From Hellea sp. (GTDB lineage: Bacteria; Pseudomonadota; Alphaproteobacteria; Caulobacterales; Maricaulaceae), in NCBI GenBank assembly GCA_020627655.1, contig JAHDGM010000003.1, positions 1 through 64,000 on the forward strand: a DNA stretch of 64,000 bases, written 5' to 3'. The notes below the pieces were generated by a model. The model was not told the origin of the DNA and made no database searches. It was given only the letters and a program-made list of their open reading frames with translations. The first letter of the stretch is position 1. Each line of letters begins with the position of its first letter. The translations under genes and the position numbers were made by a program. Shown one piece after another: positions 45,897 through 54,442 of the stretch.

Positions 45897-46655
45897 ATGA
45901 CATATGCTGCAAAAATAAAGCCGCTAGAAGAATGGGTCTTAAAGATAAAGCGCATAGGCGCAGCGGCGCTGGATATTATTTTCCCCAGAGACCTTCAGCA
46001 TTCAAACAAAGCAGAAGATTGGACCTCGGTAACATATCTGGATAATCCATGCTGCGAGACGTGCGGGTTTCCATTTGAATATGACCAAGGGCCACAAGCA
46101 CTTTGCGCAAAATGTATCGTTCAAAAACCCGTTTTTGATAAGGCCCGGGCTGCTTTTGTTTATAACGAAAAAAGCCGAGGGTATATTTTAGCCTTCAAAC
46201 ATGGCGGACGGACAGAATATCTTGATATGTTTGCCAGGCAGTTACAACGCGCCGGACGAGAGTTTTGGCCTGACACAGATTATATAATACCTGTACCACT
46301 TCACCCCAGACGCCTGTTGAAGCGGAAATTTAATCAAGCTGCCCTCCTTGCGCGGCGGACAGCCCGTTATGTTGCCATTCAATACTGTGTCGACATATTG
46401 GTTCGCCGAAGAAAAACAGAATCGCAAGGCGCGCAAACCTATAAAGGACGATTTAGAAATGTCCGCGGCGCGTTTTCAATCTCTGATAACGCAAAATCTA
46501 AAATTCGAAACAAAACTATCGTTTTAATAGATGATGTGATGACAACCGGAGCAACCCTTGAAGCCTGCACGCGAACCTTGAAACGTGCAGGCGCCGCTAA
46601 AGTTTATGTTCTGTGCCTTGCCCGGGTTGTCAGAGAACAGGAAATCCCTACATAG
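45897..46655 (+). CDS. comF: ComF family phosphoribosyltransferase-like protein
   Basis: A 252-residue ComF. An N-terminal zinc-ribbon-like part has CCETCGFPFE and CAKC (about 44-76). A phosphoribosyltransferase fold follows: PVPLHPRRLLKRKFNQAALLAR, and the PRPP loop IVLIDDVMTTGATL at about 214-227. ComF helps DNA uptake in naturally competent species but is widespread and of unclear role in others. I begin at ATG 45897. A longer frame from 45834 overlaps the divergent gene. It is followed by grxC after 17 bases. Confidence 0.88.
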   Translation: MTYAAKIKPLEEWVLKIKRIGAAALDIIFPRDLQHSNKAEDWTSVTYLDNPCCETCGFPFEYDQGPQALCAKCIVQKPVFDKARAAFVYNEKSRGYILAFKHGGRTEYLDMFARQLQRAGREFWPDTDYIIPVPLHPRRLLKRKFNQAALLARRTARYVAIQYCVDILVRRRKTESQGAQTYKGRFRNVRGAFSISDNAKSKIRNKTIVLIDDVMTTGATLEACTRTLKRAGAAKVYVLCLARVVREQEIPT

Positions 46656-46672
46656 GGCACAAGGAGACCATA

Positions 46673-46930
46673 ATGCCCAAAGTTGAAATGTATACCAAAG
46701 CCATGTGCCCCTACTGTATCCGGGCCAAGCACCTTTTAAAATCTAAAGGCGTCAAGATTATTGATATTCCGGCATGGATGGACAGTAATAAGCGGGCTGA
46801 AATGCGAGAGCGCTCTGGCGGTCGGAACACTTTCCCTCAGATATTTATTAACGGGGAACATATCGGTGGGTGTGATGACCTGCACGCGCTAGATGCTGCC
46901 GGCGGACTTGATCCGCTACTCACCGCATAA
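46673..46930 (+). CDS. grxC: Glutaredoxin 3 (GrxC)
   Basis: An 85-residue glutaredoxin with the active site CPYC at 12-15 and the glutathione-binding TFPQIFINGEHIGGCDD. It reduces disulfides using glutathione. The ATG at 46673 has an AAGGAG site and starts MPKVEMYTK as family members do; a frame from 46613 is longer but unlikely. It belongs to the comF-grxC-nit-DUF1178 run with short gaps. gshB, in the same window, makes its cofactor glutathione. Confidence 0.96.
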   Translation: MPKVEMYTKAMCPYCIRAKHLLKSKGVKIIDIPAWMDSNKRAEMRERSGGRNTFPQIFINGEHIGGCDDLHALDAAGGLDPLLTA

Positions 46931-46935
46931 GTTCA

Positions 46936-47748
46936 ATGCGCACGGCCTGTATTCAAATGCGTAGCGGCGTGGATATGGCTGCTAATATTAAAGAAGCCAG
47001 CGCCTTGATCCGCAAAGCTGCCGGAGGCGGAGCTAAGCTCATAGCCACCCCTGAGATGACGCATGTATTGCAGCGCTCATCAAAACATCTCTTCGCGTCT
47101 ATTTATACGCAAGATCAAGACCCGGGTGTTATGGCCTTCAGCCGTCTGGCAAAGGAGCTGAATGTTCACCTATTAATTGGCTCACTTGCCATAAAAACAG
47201 GTTCTGACCGCGCCGCAAATCGAAGTTTTTTGTTTGGTCACGATGGGCACATTATAGCCCATTACGACAAAATTCATCTCTTTGATGTGCAAGTTTCACC
47301 AGAAGAAGTCTGGAAAGAATCGCGTATTTATGACGCTGGGGACCGCGCCGTCATGGCCAATATTCCCGACGCTAAAATTGGTATGTCCATTTGTTATGAT
47401 TTGCGTTTTCCAAATCTATACAGGCATTACGCTCAAAGCGGAGCAGACATTCTTATGATTCCCGCAGCCTTTACCAGGGTTACAGGGCTGGCCCATTGGC
47501 ACAGCCTGTTACGCGCACGCGCCATCGAAACAGGTTGTTATGTCATGGCACCGGCACAAGGCGGACAGCATGCCGACGGCCGTGAAACATATGGACATTC
47601 ATTGATTGTCAATCCTTGGGGTGAGATCATTGCAGAATGTCCTGATAATGAGCCAGGTATTATATACGCTGAACTTAACATGAAGGCCGTTCAAGATGTC
47701 CGGCGGAAAATCCCGGCGTGGAATCATAATCCGGTCTATCAAACATGA
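46936..47748 (+). CDS. Carbon-nitrogen hydrolase (nitrilase superfamily, Nit2-like)
   Basis: A 270-residue nitrilase-fold amidase. The catalytic triad is seen as Glu40 (ATPEMT), Lys112 (HYDKIHLFDV) and Cys153 (SICYDLRFP). This matches Nit1/Nit2-type proteins that remove deaminated glutathione or act as omega-amidases. Its place five bases after grxC and directly before DUF1178 is the usual alphaproteobacterial arrangement. The stop overlaps the DUF1178 start by four bases. Confidence 0.9.
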   Translation: MRTACIQMRSGVDMAANIKEASALIRKAAGGGAKLIATPEMTHVLQRSSKHLFASIYTQDQDPGVMAFSRLAKELNVHLLIGSLAIKTGSDRAANRSFLFGHDGHIIAHYDKIHLFDVQVSPEEVWKESRIYDAGDRAVMANIPDAKIGMSICYDLRFPNLYRHYAQSGADILMIPAAFTRVTGLAHWHSLLRARAIETGCYVMAPAQGGQHADGRETYGHSLIVNPWGEIIAECPDNEPGIIYAELNMKAVQDVRRKIPAWNHNPVYQT

Positions 47749-48185
47749 TCAAATACACACTCATATGTGATCAGGATCATGAATTTGAAATTTGGTTTTC
47801 AAAGTCCTCTGATTTTGATGATCAAGCCCCTAAGGGTCTTATTGAATGTCCTTATTGCGGCTCGGTAAGTATCGAAAAGGCGATCATGGCACCGAATGTT
47901 GCAACCTCACGTAAAAAAGAAGCGGCCGCCGCCAAACGGGCCAAGGCCATGTCAATGATGAATGCCGCCGCTGATAAAATTCGGCGCGAGATTGAAAGCA
48001 ATTGCGACTATGTAGGCGATCAGTTCACAGATGAAGCGCGCGCGATACATTACGGCGAAAAACCTAAGCGCGCCATTTACGGTGAAGCAACCCCTGAACA
48101 GGCTGCTGAACTCCACAATGAAGGGGTTGGTATCGCCCCATTACCCGATGTAATCGCCCCGAAACCTAAATCCAAGAAAAACTAA
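47745..48185 (+). CDS. DUF1178 family protein
   Basis: A 146-residue protein with an N-terminal zinc-ribbon-like part: MIKYTLICDQDHEFEIWF, then CPYC at 35-38. A middle helix rich in Ala and Lys (KKEAAAAKRAKAM) and a C-terminal GEATPEQAAELHNEGVG follow. DUF1178 has no known function and is nearly always found downstream of the nitrilase-like gene, as here (four-base overlap). The C-terminus is basic. Confidence 0.9.
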   Translation: MIKYTLICDQDHEFEIWFSKSSDFDDQAPKGLIECPYCGSVSIEKAIMAPNVATSRKKEAAAAKRAKAMSMMNAAADKIRREIESNCDYVGDQFTDEARAIHYGEKPKRAIYGEATPEQAAELHNEGVGIAPLPDVIAPKPKSKKN

Positions 48186-48258
48186 CAGCTTTATTAAATT
48201 ACGGTCACTCATATATTCGAGTAAGTTTTCAGTAAGCTTTGGCGTGTAATTTCGCCTT

Positions 48259-49164
48259 ATGAAAAATTTAACCATAATTATCGCGGGACTTGCCGCCCTT
48301 TCTTCAGCAGGTTGCGCCATCACGACAGCTGGCGTCAAAAAGGGGGATGAACGGAATTTCGCCCGTTCCGTCAATGATGTCAGTGCAGGACGCGCTATCA
48401 AGTCGCGCATGACCCGGGCCTATGACTTCGACCTTGATAAAGTGGACGTTGAAGTAGCCGAGGGTATAGCCGTCTTAACCGGCAGCGTCCCGACCAATGA
48501 GGATAAAATTGAGGCCGAACGCATTGCCTGGAGCGCGCCGCATGTCGATAAAGTCGGTAATGAAATTCAGCTCAATTCCAAAACCGGTTTAGTCCGCAGT
48601 TCCAAAGACACAGTTTTAAGCACTTCAATCAAATCACGCTTGATCGCCGAAAAACATGTGAAAGCCCGTAATGTCAATATCGAAACCCATAACGGCGTCG
48701 TTTATCTGATGGGCGTAGCAAGAGATCAGGCTGAACTGGAGCGTATCACCTACCTTGCCAGTACAACTAAAGGGGCCAAAGAGGTTATATCATATATCAA
48801 AATTTCGGGTCAGCCTGTCATCAGCAATGCCCGTTATGCATCAGGGCCAAGCGCTATCAGTACGCCGGAATCTTTCGGCTCCGCGCCTTTACAAATGGAT
48901 CCCAATATTCCGCGGCTACCGGCACCCGGTCAGCGGTCTTTACCAGATAGTCTATCTACTACACCGCAGCTGGATTCCGGTTCTGAATCATTTTATCGCG
49001 ACCCACACACAGGCGAGCGAATTATCCTGCCGCCCGGCACTAAAACTATCCCGTACGATCCAAGCGGCACTTCAAGCCTTGGCGCTCCCAAGGTTGGCGA
49101 TGCGCCTTATTATATCGATCCATCAAACGGCGAAAAAGTTCAAATCATCTGGACTGGTGAATAG
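48259..49164 (+). CDS. BON-domain lipoprotein
   Basis: A 301-residue lipoprotein with lipobox SSAGC (Cys19). Two BON domains follow: about 50-110 (RAIKSRMTRAYDFDLDKVDVEVAEGIAVLTG, VGNEIQL) and 118-180 (SIKSRLIAEKHVKARNVNIE, GVVYLMGVARDQAELERI). The C-terminal third (from about 200) is Pro/Ser/Gly-rich and lacks a known fold. BON domains bind membranes, as in OsmY or DolP, and support envelope integrity. This one is probably in the outer membrane facing the periplasm. The 257 bases after it hold two hairpins but no gene. Confidence 0.83.
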   Translation: MKNLTIIIAGLAALSSAGCAITTAGVKKGDERNFARSVNDVSAGRAIKSRMTRAYDFDLDKVDVEVAEGIAVLTGSVPTNEDKIEAERIAWSAPHVDKVGNEIQLNSKTGLVRSSKDTVLSTSIKSRLIAEKHVKARNVNIETHNGVVYLMGVARDQAELERITYLASTTKGAKEVISYIKISGQPVISNARYASGPSAISTPESFGSAPLQMDPNIPRLPAPGQRSLPDSLSTTPQLDSGSESFYRDPHTGERIILPPGTKTIPYDPSGTSSLGAPKVGDAPYYIDPSNGEKVQIIWTGE

Positions 49165-49194
49165 ATAAATCCAATCTTTACACGTATAAATTTA

Positions 49195-49211
49195 TGTCTT
49201 GAAACAAGACA
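49195..49211. repeat. Short perfect hairpin after BON gene
   Basis: TGTCTTG (49195-49201), AAA, CAAGACA (49205-49211). It lies 31 bases after the BON lipoprotein stop. There is no T run, so it may only stabilise the mRNA 3' end. Confidence 0.35.
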
Positions 49212-49352
49212 CGGTTACGATTATTAATTTTGTATAAGTCGCAATGCGTTTTGTGTAGAGAAAACTCTATAGTTTTTACTATTTGAACCTAAGTTCGCAC
49301 GCATGATAGGCTTCCAAAGAAACATAAAAATGTCAGACTGTAAGTTTGGCTC

Positions 49353-49393
49353 GCCCCACTTCACATCGCGCCCCGTGGAGTGGGGCAACTTTT
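49353..49393 (+). terminator. Weak stem-loop in the 49.2-49.4 kb gap
   Basis: GCCCCACT (49353-49360) and AGTGGGGC (49379-49386) form a perfect 8-base stem with an 18-base loop, followed by AACTTTT. It could end transcripts from the BON gene about 190 bases upstream. The long loop and short T run make it weak. Nothing else is recognised in this gap. Confidence 0.45.
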
Positions 49394-49421
49394 AATCGAG
49401 GCACAAACCCAAAATAAAAAC

Positions 49422-49769
49422 TTACAATATCCACACGCTTTGAGATAATTCAGTCCAGCCAATCGTCATTTGATCTCCTGACATTATTACGGGGCGTTTC
49501 ATCAGAGTGGGATTTACCCGCAATAAATCAAATGCTTTAGAATTTGTGATATCCGTTTTATCCTCATCATTTAAACCGCGCCATGTGGTCGAGCGGCGAT
49601 TGAGAACAACTTCCCAGCCCTGCTCAGCTAAAACAGATTGCAGAACATCATCCGGCATACCATCAGCACGAACATCGACTAGGGTTAGATCGTGCCCTGC
49701 CGCTCTTAAGGCCTTGACCGCCTTGCGGCATGTATCGCAGCTTTTCAAGTGATAGACTGTGAGTTTCAT
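49422..49769 (-). CDS. ArsC/Spx/YffB family protein
   Basis: A 115-residue thioredoxin-fold protein of the ArsC/Spx family. CDTCRKA at 11-17 holds the redox CxxC, followed by NRRSTTWRGL at about 57-66 and LMKRPVIM at about 89-96. The YffB branch is close to arsenate reductase but is not known to reduce arsenate; Spx branches bind RNA polymerase. Only the family is certain. Its start overlaps the stop of the lipase-like gene by four bases (ATGA). It is the last gene of a minus-strand run of four. Confidence 0.85.
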   Translation of the reverse strand: MKLTVYHLKSCDTCRKAVKALRAAGHDLTLVDVRADGMPDDVLQSVLAEQGWEVVLNRRSTTWRGLNDEDKTDITNSKAFDLLRVNPTLMKRPVIMSGDQMTIGWTELSQSVWIL

Positions 49770-50590
49770 ATATGGCTTTCCATAAATTCAGCCATAGACG
49801 TATAAACGGCTTCTCTTGTGACATCATTATGAATTTCATGTTCACAATTTTCAAACGGTATAAACGTACAATTTTGAGCTTTCGCAGCAAACGCCTCTGA
49901 TGCCTTAAACGACGTTAACTGGTCTTTTCGGGCATGCATAAGTAAAAGCGGCCAATGCCACTGGCTTGCCTGTTCGGAAACCCATGCCCCACCATCTATA
50001 ATATCTATACCCAGCCCGGTTCCAAGTTTGTCGTGATTGAGCGGATCGTCTTCATATTCTTTTTGGGCCTCAAGACGGGAATTGACTTTATCGCCATCAA
50101 TTTTTTGCGGCATGGTTGCATTAGGCATCAACCCTCGAACTCGCTTTATAAAACCAAAGAGAAGCTTTGGTACAGGAATAGCTGATTCAATTAATGGAGC
50201 CGAACTAATAACCCCCGCTATATTATCAGGCTTTCGGGATAACATATAGTTCAACACAAGCCCTCCCCCCATAGAATGCCCATAAAGAAATGTGGGGTTT
50301 TTGGGTGCAATTTCTTCAGCCGCAGTCATCAACATGTCCACGTCTGCCCGTAAAATTTCATAATCACGGCAAACACCCCATTTACCTTCTGATCGACCAT
50401 GTCCTGTCAGATCAGCTGTTATACTTGCAAAACCATGTGCCCCGAAGTGGTTCATCATGTTTTCATATCGTTGACAGTGCTCGCCAAAACCATGAACAAT
50501 GATCATAACCGCTTTTGCATTATGCGGGACATTCATCAGCCCATGACGTTTTTGTCCGGTAACAGGATTTTTTAATTCAAGAGTATTCAT
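49766..50590 (-). CDS. Monoacylglycerol-lipase-like alpha/beta hydrolase
   Basis: A 274-residue alpha/beta hydrolase. HGFGEHCQRY at 33-42 is the oxyanion-hole motif of lysophospholipase/monoacylglycerol lipase proteins, GHSMGG at 104-109 holds the nucleophile Ser106, HARKDQLT at about 220 gives the acid, and ENCEHEIHND at about 250 the histidine. No signal peptide is visible, so it likely acts in the cytoplasm on a lysolipid or monoglyceride. It overlaps the YbjQ gene upstream and the ArsC-like gene downstream by four bases each. Confidence 0.85.
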   Translation of the reverse strand: MNTLELKNPVTGQKRHGLMNVPHNAKAVMIIVHGFGEHCQRYENMMNHFGAHGFASITADLTGHGRSEGKWGVCRDYEILRADVDMLMTAAEEIAPKNPTFLYGHSMGGGLVLNYMLSRKPDNIAGVISSAPLIESAIPVPKLLFGFIKRVRGLMPNATMPQKIDGDKVNSRLEAQKEYEDDPLNHDKLGTGLGIDIIDGGAWVSEQASQWHWPLLLMHARKDQLTSFKASEAFAAKAQNCTFIPFENCEHEIHNDVTREAVYTSMAEFMESHI

Positions 50591-51030
50591 GTTTGACCCC
50601 GTACCGCCGTACCATAGGCAAGGAGTTCAACACCGCCGATTCGCCGGGGCTGACTGCCAATCGCCGAAAACTCCAAACGCACATTATAGATTGCGTTAGC
50701 CCCCATAGCGCGAGCCTCATGTTTCATACGAATTATAGCTTCACGCCTGGCGCGCTCCAGCAGGCTTTCATAAGAACGAAGTCGGCCGCCAATAATCATT
50801 TTCAAGCTCGCCGCAACAATTTTGAAATAATCCACGGCCACAACCACATTGCCGCTCACTAACTCTGCACCAGGAGCTAATTCTTGCGGAACTGTTTTGA
50901 GATTAACTGTAATAATATCGGCAAGCTCTGTCTCTTCACGTTCCAGCCGGCTGAAATGCGATGCCTCATTCATACGGCCAAAGATCAGGCCGATCAGCAG
51001 CAAAACCCCAAATGCAATAAGGCCGCCCAT
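50587..51030 (-). CDS. YbjQ family heavy-metal-binding protein, membrane-anchored
   Basis: A 147-residue protein. A short N-terminal membrane segment (4-20) is followed by a YbjQ/UPF0145 domain: ELVSGNVVVAVDYFKIVAASLKMIIGG, LRSYESLLERARREAIIRMKHEARAMGANAIYNVRLE and a LLAYGTAV end. YbjQ proteins form small pentameric folds; the metal-binding label is from sequence resemblance. It lies two bases after a second, frameshifted YbjQ gene upstream, a tandem pair. Confidence 0.85.
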   Translation of the reverse strand: MGGLIAFGVLLLIGLIFGRMNEASHFSRLEREETELADIITVNLKTVPQELAPGAELVSGNVVVAVDYFKIVAASLKMIIGGRLRSYESLLERARREAIIRMKHEARAMGANAIYNVRLEFSAIGSQPRRIGGVELLAYGTAVRGQT

Positions 51031-51032
51031 TA

Positions 51033-51352
51033 TTATTCCGTAATCACGGTAGTGCCGTAAACATAAAGCTCAGACGCGCCGGCGGAAACCGAAGACGTCG
51101 AATAACGAATATTGATGACTGCATTAGCGCCCATAGCGCGAGCTTCTTGAACCATACGCTCGTCGCTTCATCCCGCGCGTCAGATAAAAGCTCTGTATAT
51201 CCTTTGAGCTCACCGCCAACGATATTTTTAAGTCCGGCCATAATATCCCGGCCTACATGTTTGGAACGTACTGTATTTCCTTGCACAAGACCAAGATGCT
51301 GGACAATTCTTCTGCCCGGTACAGTTTCAAGATTAGTCAGCGTCATATTCAT
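51033..51352 (-). pseudogene. YbjQ family gene with a one-base frameshift
   Basis: The N-terminal half reads as a normal YbjQ (LGLVQGNTVRSKHVGRDIMAGL, GGELKGYTELLSDARDEAT). After about 51161 that frame continues with unrelated residues. Restoring one base in the ACGAGCGTATG stretch would give the family's ERMVQEARAMGANAV and a natural end, GTTVITE, with stop at 51033. So one base is missing at about 51158-51163, either a real recent pseudogenisation or a sequencing error. The conserved downstream codons argue it was functional until recently. It lies directly upstream of the intact YbjQ gene. Confidence 0.75.
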
Positions 51353-51445
51353 AAGATTTCTCCTCTTGCTTAAACATTAGGGAAAAGCAGTGAGAGTGCA
51401 TAGTAAATTCTTGCCCCGGTAAACGTCATAGGGCAAAAGCCCTCC

Positions 51446-52393
51446 ATGACTTTACGCGTAGCTTTTCAAATGGACCCCATGGAAGGGGTTGAAATTAATG
51501 CCGACACGACCTTTGCGCTTGCAGAAGTGGCTATGGCACGCGGTATGACCCTGTATGAATATGGCCCTGAACATTTGGCCTATAATGAAGGCCGTGTGCA
51601 GGCCCACGCACGCCCCGTGACCATACGCAGGGAAATAGGAAATCATGTGTCATTCGAAGATAGGCGCCTCATCGATCTGGAAGATGATGTAGATGTTATC
51701 TGGATGCGCCAGGACCCGCCCTTTGATATGGCCTATATTACAGCCGCCCATATACTTGAAAGGCTCAAGGGGAAAACTCTGGTTGTCAATGATCCGGAGT
51801 GGGTACGCTCTTGCCCGGAGAAAATCCTGCCGCTGGATTATCCGGAGCTTATGCCGGAAACTTTGATCACCCGGCATAAACCGGCCATTGACGCCTTTCG
51901 TGCCAAGCACGGTAATATAATTTTAAAACCGCTATTCGGCAATGGCGGCGCGGGCGTGTTTCTCGTTAAAGAAAACGACAGTAACTATTCTTCCCTAATG
52001 GAAATGTTTCTGGAAAGCTCCCGCGAACCTGTGATTGCACAGGCCTTCCTCAAAGATGTCAGCAAAGGCGATAAGCGCATTATTATCATCGACGGCGTAG
52101 CGGTCGGCGCCATCAACCGCGTCCCTCAAAAAGGCGAGACACGCTCTAACATGCATGTCGGCGGCACGGCTGTTCCGACAGAACTAACCGAGAGCGATCT
52201 GAGGATCTGCGACGCTATTGGCCCGATGCTCAAAGCGCGCGGACAAATTCTTGTAGGTATAGATGTGATCGGTGATAAAATGACCGAGATCAACATTACC
52301 TCGCCAACCGGCGTACAGGAATTAAAACGCTTTTCCGGTATTGATGCTGCAGCCCTTAGCTGGGATGCGATTGAGGCAAAACTGTTTTCATGA
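51446..52393 (+). CDS. gshB: Glutathione synthetase GshB
   Basis: A 315-residue ATP-grasp ligase joining gamma-glutamylcysteine and glycine. Motifs: FQMDPMEGV at the start, MRQDPPFDMAYITAAHILE, KPLFGNGGAGVF, QAFLKDVSKGDKRIIIIDG, VGGTAVPTEL, and GIDVIGDKMTEINITSPTG at the end. Length is standard. It shares ATGA with the next gene (four-base overlap). Glutathione supports GrxC in this window. Confidence 0.97.
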   Translation: MTLRVAFQMDPMEGVEINADTTFALAEVAMARGMTLYEYGPEHLAYNEGRVQAHARPVTIRREIGNHVSFEDRRLIDLEDDVDVIWMRQDPPFDMAYITAAHILERLKGKTLVVNDPEWVRSCPEKILPLDYPELMPETLITRHKPAIDAFRAKHGNIILKPLFGNGGAGVFLVKENDSNYSSLMEMFLESSREPVIAQAFLKDVSKGDKRIIIIDGVAVGAINRVPQKGETRSNMHVGGTAVPTELTESDLRICDAIGPMLKARGQILVGIDVIGDKMTEINITSPTGVQELKRFSGIDAAALSWDAIEAKLFS

Positions 52394-52953
52394 CGGAGAG
52401 TTTCCAAGATGAAAATCAGGCTGATGACGAATTCACTCATGAAGAGCTCGCTTACGCGAAAGCTTTTCTTAAGGGCCTCTTTTTATTTTTCAACCTATTC
52501 TTAATCGGTGTTACAATCTGGCTAGGCTATAAAAGCTGGCTATGGTATATCGTCATTCCAGTGGTTGGGATAGCGTTTGCGTTTTTGCGGGTTTTAAAAC
52601 GTAGTCTGACAAACCTCATTGATGCCGAAACAGAAAATCTAAGTTTCTTAGAAACTGTGAGAAATTACTCGCCTATAGGCTTTTTAATTCCCAAAACGGC
52701 AGCACAAAGCTTGCAGGATGAAGAGCCTGCTGAACCCTTGCCCTCTATTGGGTTTGCCATTCCAGGAGCAACGCCCACGGAGAGCTTAGAAGTAAATGAA
52801 GAAGACAATATTCCCGCCAAAAGATCGAACCGAAGTCACATAATCATTACAATGCAAAAAATTGGTATCGGTTTAATTATACTTATCTTTATTCTTCTCG
52901 TCCCTGCTTTTTGGTATGGATTAGGACTTATCGCAAGTTTGGGGTTTCACTAA
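52390..52953 (+). CDS. Membrane protein of unknown function after gshB
   Basis: A 187-residue protein with two adjacent N-terminal membrane segments (about 28-46 and 50-70), a polar middle with an acidic stretch, and a third C-terminal segment (about 155-180). There are no motifs. It overlaps gshB by four bases, so it is cotranslated with it, and its tail overlaps the convergent MATE gene by 26 bases. The family is not recognised. Confidence 0.65.
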   Translation: MTESFQDENQADDEFTHEELAYAKAFLKGLFLFFNLFLIGVTIWLGYKSWLWYIVIPVVGIAFAFLRVLKRSLTNLIDAETENLSFLETVRNYSPIGFLIPKTAAQSLQDEEPAEPLPSIGFAIPGATPTESLEVNEEDNIPAKRSNRSHIIITMQKIGIGLIILIFILLVPAFWYGLGLIASLGFH

Positions 52954-54343
52954 CTTTCCGCCACGCAAGCCAATAAAAACGACCACCTAATAAAATAGAG
53001 GCCGCCAGCAAACCTGCTAAAAGACCGTACCAGATACCCACAGCCCCCACATCTGTCTTTAACCCCAGATACCAGGCCACTGGAAACCCTACGACCCAAT
53101 AGCTGATGCCCGTCATCCACATGGGTACAGTCACATCTTTGAGTCCGCGTAAAAGTTGGTTGGCCGCCACTTGTGAAGCGTCAAACAACATGAAGGCAGC
53201 TGCAATAGGCAAGAAGGACAAAACTAGGGCCCGAACCGCTGAATTCTTGTCGTTCGTCGTCGATAGATAAACATCAGCCACCCAGTTCGGCGCGAAAGTG
53301 ATTAATGCTGCAAACATCATAATCAAAATGATACAAATTATGGTCGTCGCAATGCCGACCCGCCGGATAGCAGCTCTGTTTTGCGCGCCCGCCGCCAATC
53401 CAACCCGAACACCACCCGCCATAGACATACCAAAGGGAAGCATGAAAGCCAGCGCGGCGACATTAAGCGCGATCTGATAGGCCGCCACCTCAGTCTTACC
53501 AATAAGCCCCATAAGCAAAACACAGGCATTAAAGAGCATGCCTTCAAAAATCGTGGTGACGCTAATCGGCCAGCCCAATCGCATGACCTCTTTCAAACGC
53601 TCCCAATGCAGTCGGAAAAAATTATCAAACAGGTTAAATTTTTTCGCATCCTGATCCCAGCGAATATAAATCACAAACATCACAAAGCAGAGGAAATAAG
53701 ACAAAGAAGATGCTATTCCTGCACCTATTAGTTCCAGTCTTGGAAAACCCCATAAACCGAAAATCAGTAATGCGTTCAGGCCTGTATTGATTAAAACACT
53801 AAGGGTAATCAGATAGAGCGGTACACGGGTTTTCTCTATGGCGGCCAAAAAATTGCGCAGAGCCATAACCAGCAAGGCAAACGGCCAGCCCACTGCCAAG
53901 GCCATCATATATTGCGACGCCTTATGGGCCAGGCCCGCATCCTGCCCGGCCAGTAATAAAATAGGTTCTACAAAAAATAACAGCCCCACTAAAAATGGGA
54001 ACATAAATATAATAAGCCACATCGCCATGCGCACTGACATGCGCGCGTCCCGGCGATTATTTTGATCGGCACCCAGCGCTTGTGAAACAAGAGGTGAAAC
54101 CGCCATAACAGGGCCTGCGCCAATCATCCAGAGCAGGAAATAAACAACTGTACCCAGCGCCGCTGCAGCAAGAGCATCCGGTCCGACCCGGCCCAGCATA
54201 ATCGTGTCGACTGTATAAATGGAAAACTGAATAAGTTGTGCCAGTGCCATAGGGGCACCCAGCCAGAACAGTTCTTTAATTTCGCCGCGCAATGTATCCG
54301 GCATTTGGACTTTTTGGGGAATATGTGTCGTCGTTTCAGTCAT
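52928..54343 (-). CDS. MATE family multidrug/toxin efflux transporter
   Basis: A 471-residue membrane protein with about twelve segments in two MATE halves. First half: LFWLGAPMALAQLIQFSIYTVDTIMLGRVGPDALAAAALG, then GAGPVMAVSPLVSQALGA. Second half: WPISVTTIFEGMLFNACVLLMGLIG, LPFGMSMAGGVRVGLAAGA. MATE proteins export cationic drugs or metabolites using a Na+ or H+ gradient. This one resembles the NorM-type. The substrate is unknown. Its leader (54344-54592) contains a candidate leader ORF and inverted repeats, so expression may be regulated after transcription start. Confidence 0.92.
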   Translation of the reverse strand: MTETTTHIPQKVQMPDTLRGEIKELFWLGAPMALAQLIQFSIYTVDTIMLGRVGPDALAAAALGTVVYFLLWMIGAGPVMAVSPLVSQALGADQNNRRDARMSVRMAMWLIIFMFPFLVGLLFFVEPILLLAGQDAGLAHKASQYMMALAVGWPFALLVMALRNFLAAIEKTRVPLYLITLSVLINTGLNALLIFGLWGFPRLELIGAGIASSLSYFLCFVMFVIYIRWDQDAKKFNLFDNFFRLHWERLKEVMRLGWPISVTTIFEGMLFNACVLLMGLIGKTEVAAYQIALNVAALAFMLPFGMSMAGGVRVGLAAGAQNRAAIRRVGIATTIICIILIMMFAALITFAPNWVADVYLSTTNDKNSAVRALVLSFLPIAAAFMLFDASQVAANQLLRGLKDVTVPMWMTGISYWVVGFPVAWYLGLKTDVGAVGIWYGLLAGLLAASILLGGRFYWLAWRKVSETPNLR

Positions 54344-54345
54344 TT

Positions 54346-54382
54346 TATCTTCGTGTTTTGGAAATTTGATAGGCCGAAGATA
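54346..54382 (-). promoter_or_regulatory. Inverted repeat at the MATE translation start
   Basis: On the minus strand TATCTTCG (54375-54382) is perfectly complementary to CGAAGATA (54346-54353), which lies immediately before the ATG at 54343. The loop is 21 bases. Pairing would cover the only ribosome-site-like bases (GAAG) and could reduce translation. Confidence 0.5.
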
Positions 54383-54401
54383 AAAATACCTCCGTAAGCG
54401 G

Positions 54402-54442
54402 GGCTCAGGAGGAAGAGTAATTTAAAGTTGTTCCTCTGAGCC
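54402..54442 (-). promoter_or_regulatory. Inverted repeat in the MATE leader, alternative pairing
   Basis: On the minus strand GGCTCAGAGGAA (54431-54442) pairs with TTCCTCCTGAGCC (54402-54414), 12 of 12 with one bulged base, loop 16. Part of the second arm (CCTCC) could instead pair with GGAGG (54390-54394), which is followed by TATTTTT. That layout could give a terminator/antiterminator switch. The alternative stem is only five pairs with a 14-base loop. Confidence 0.5.

Noticed and set aside
49303..49395. 30-codon ORF from ATG 49303 in the intergenic gap
   Set aside because: No ribosome site, unremarkable composition and ends in a stem-loop; too weak to call.
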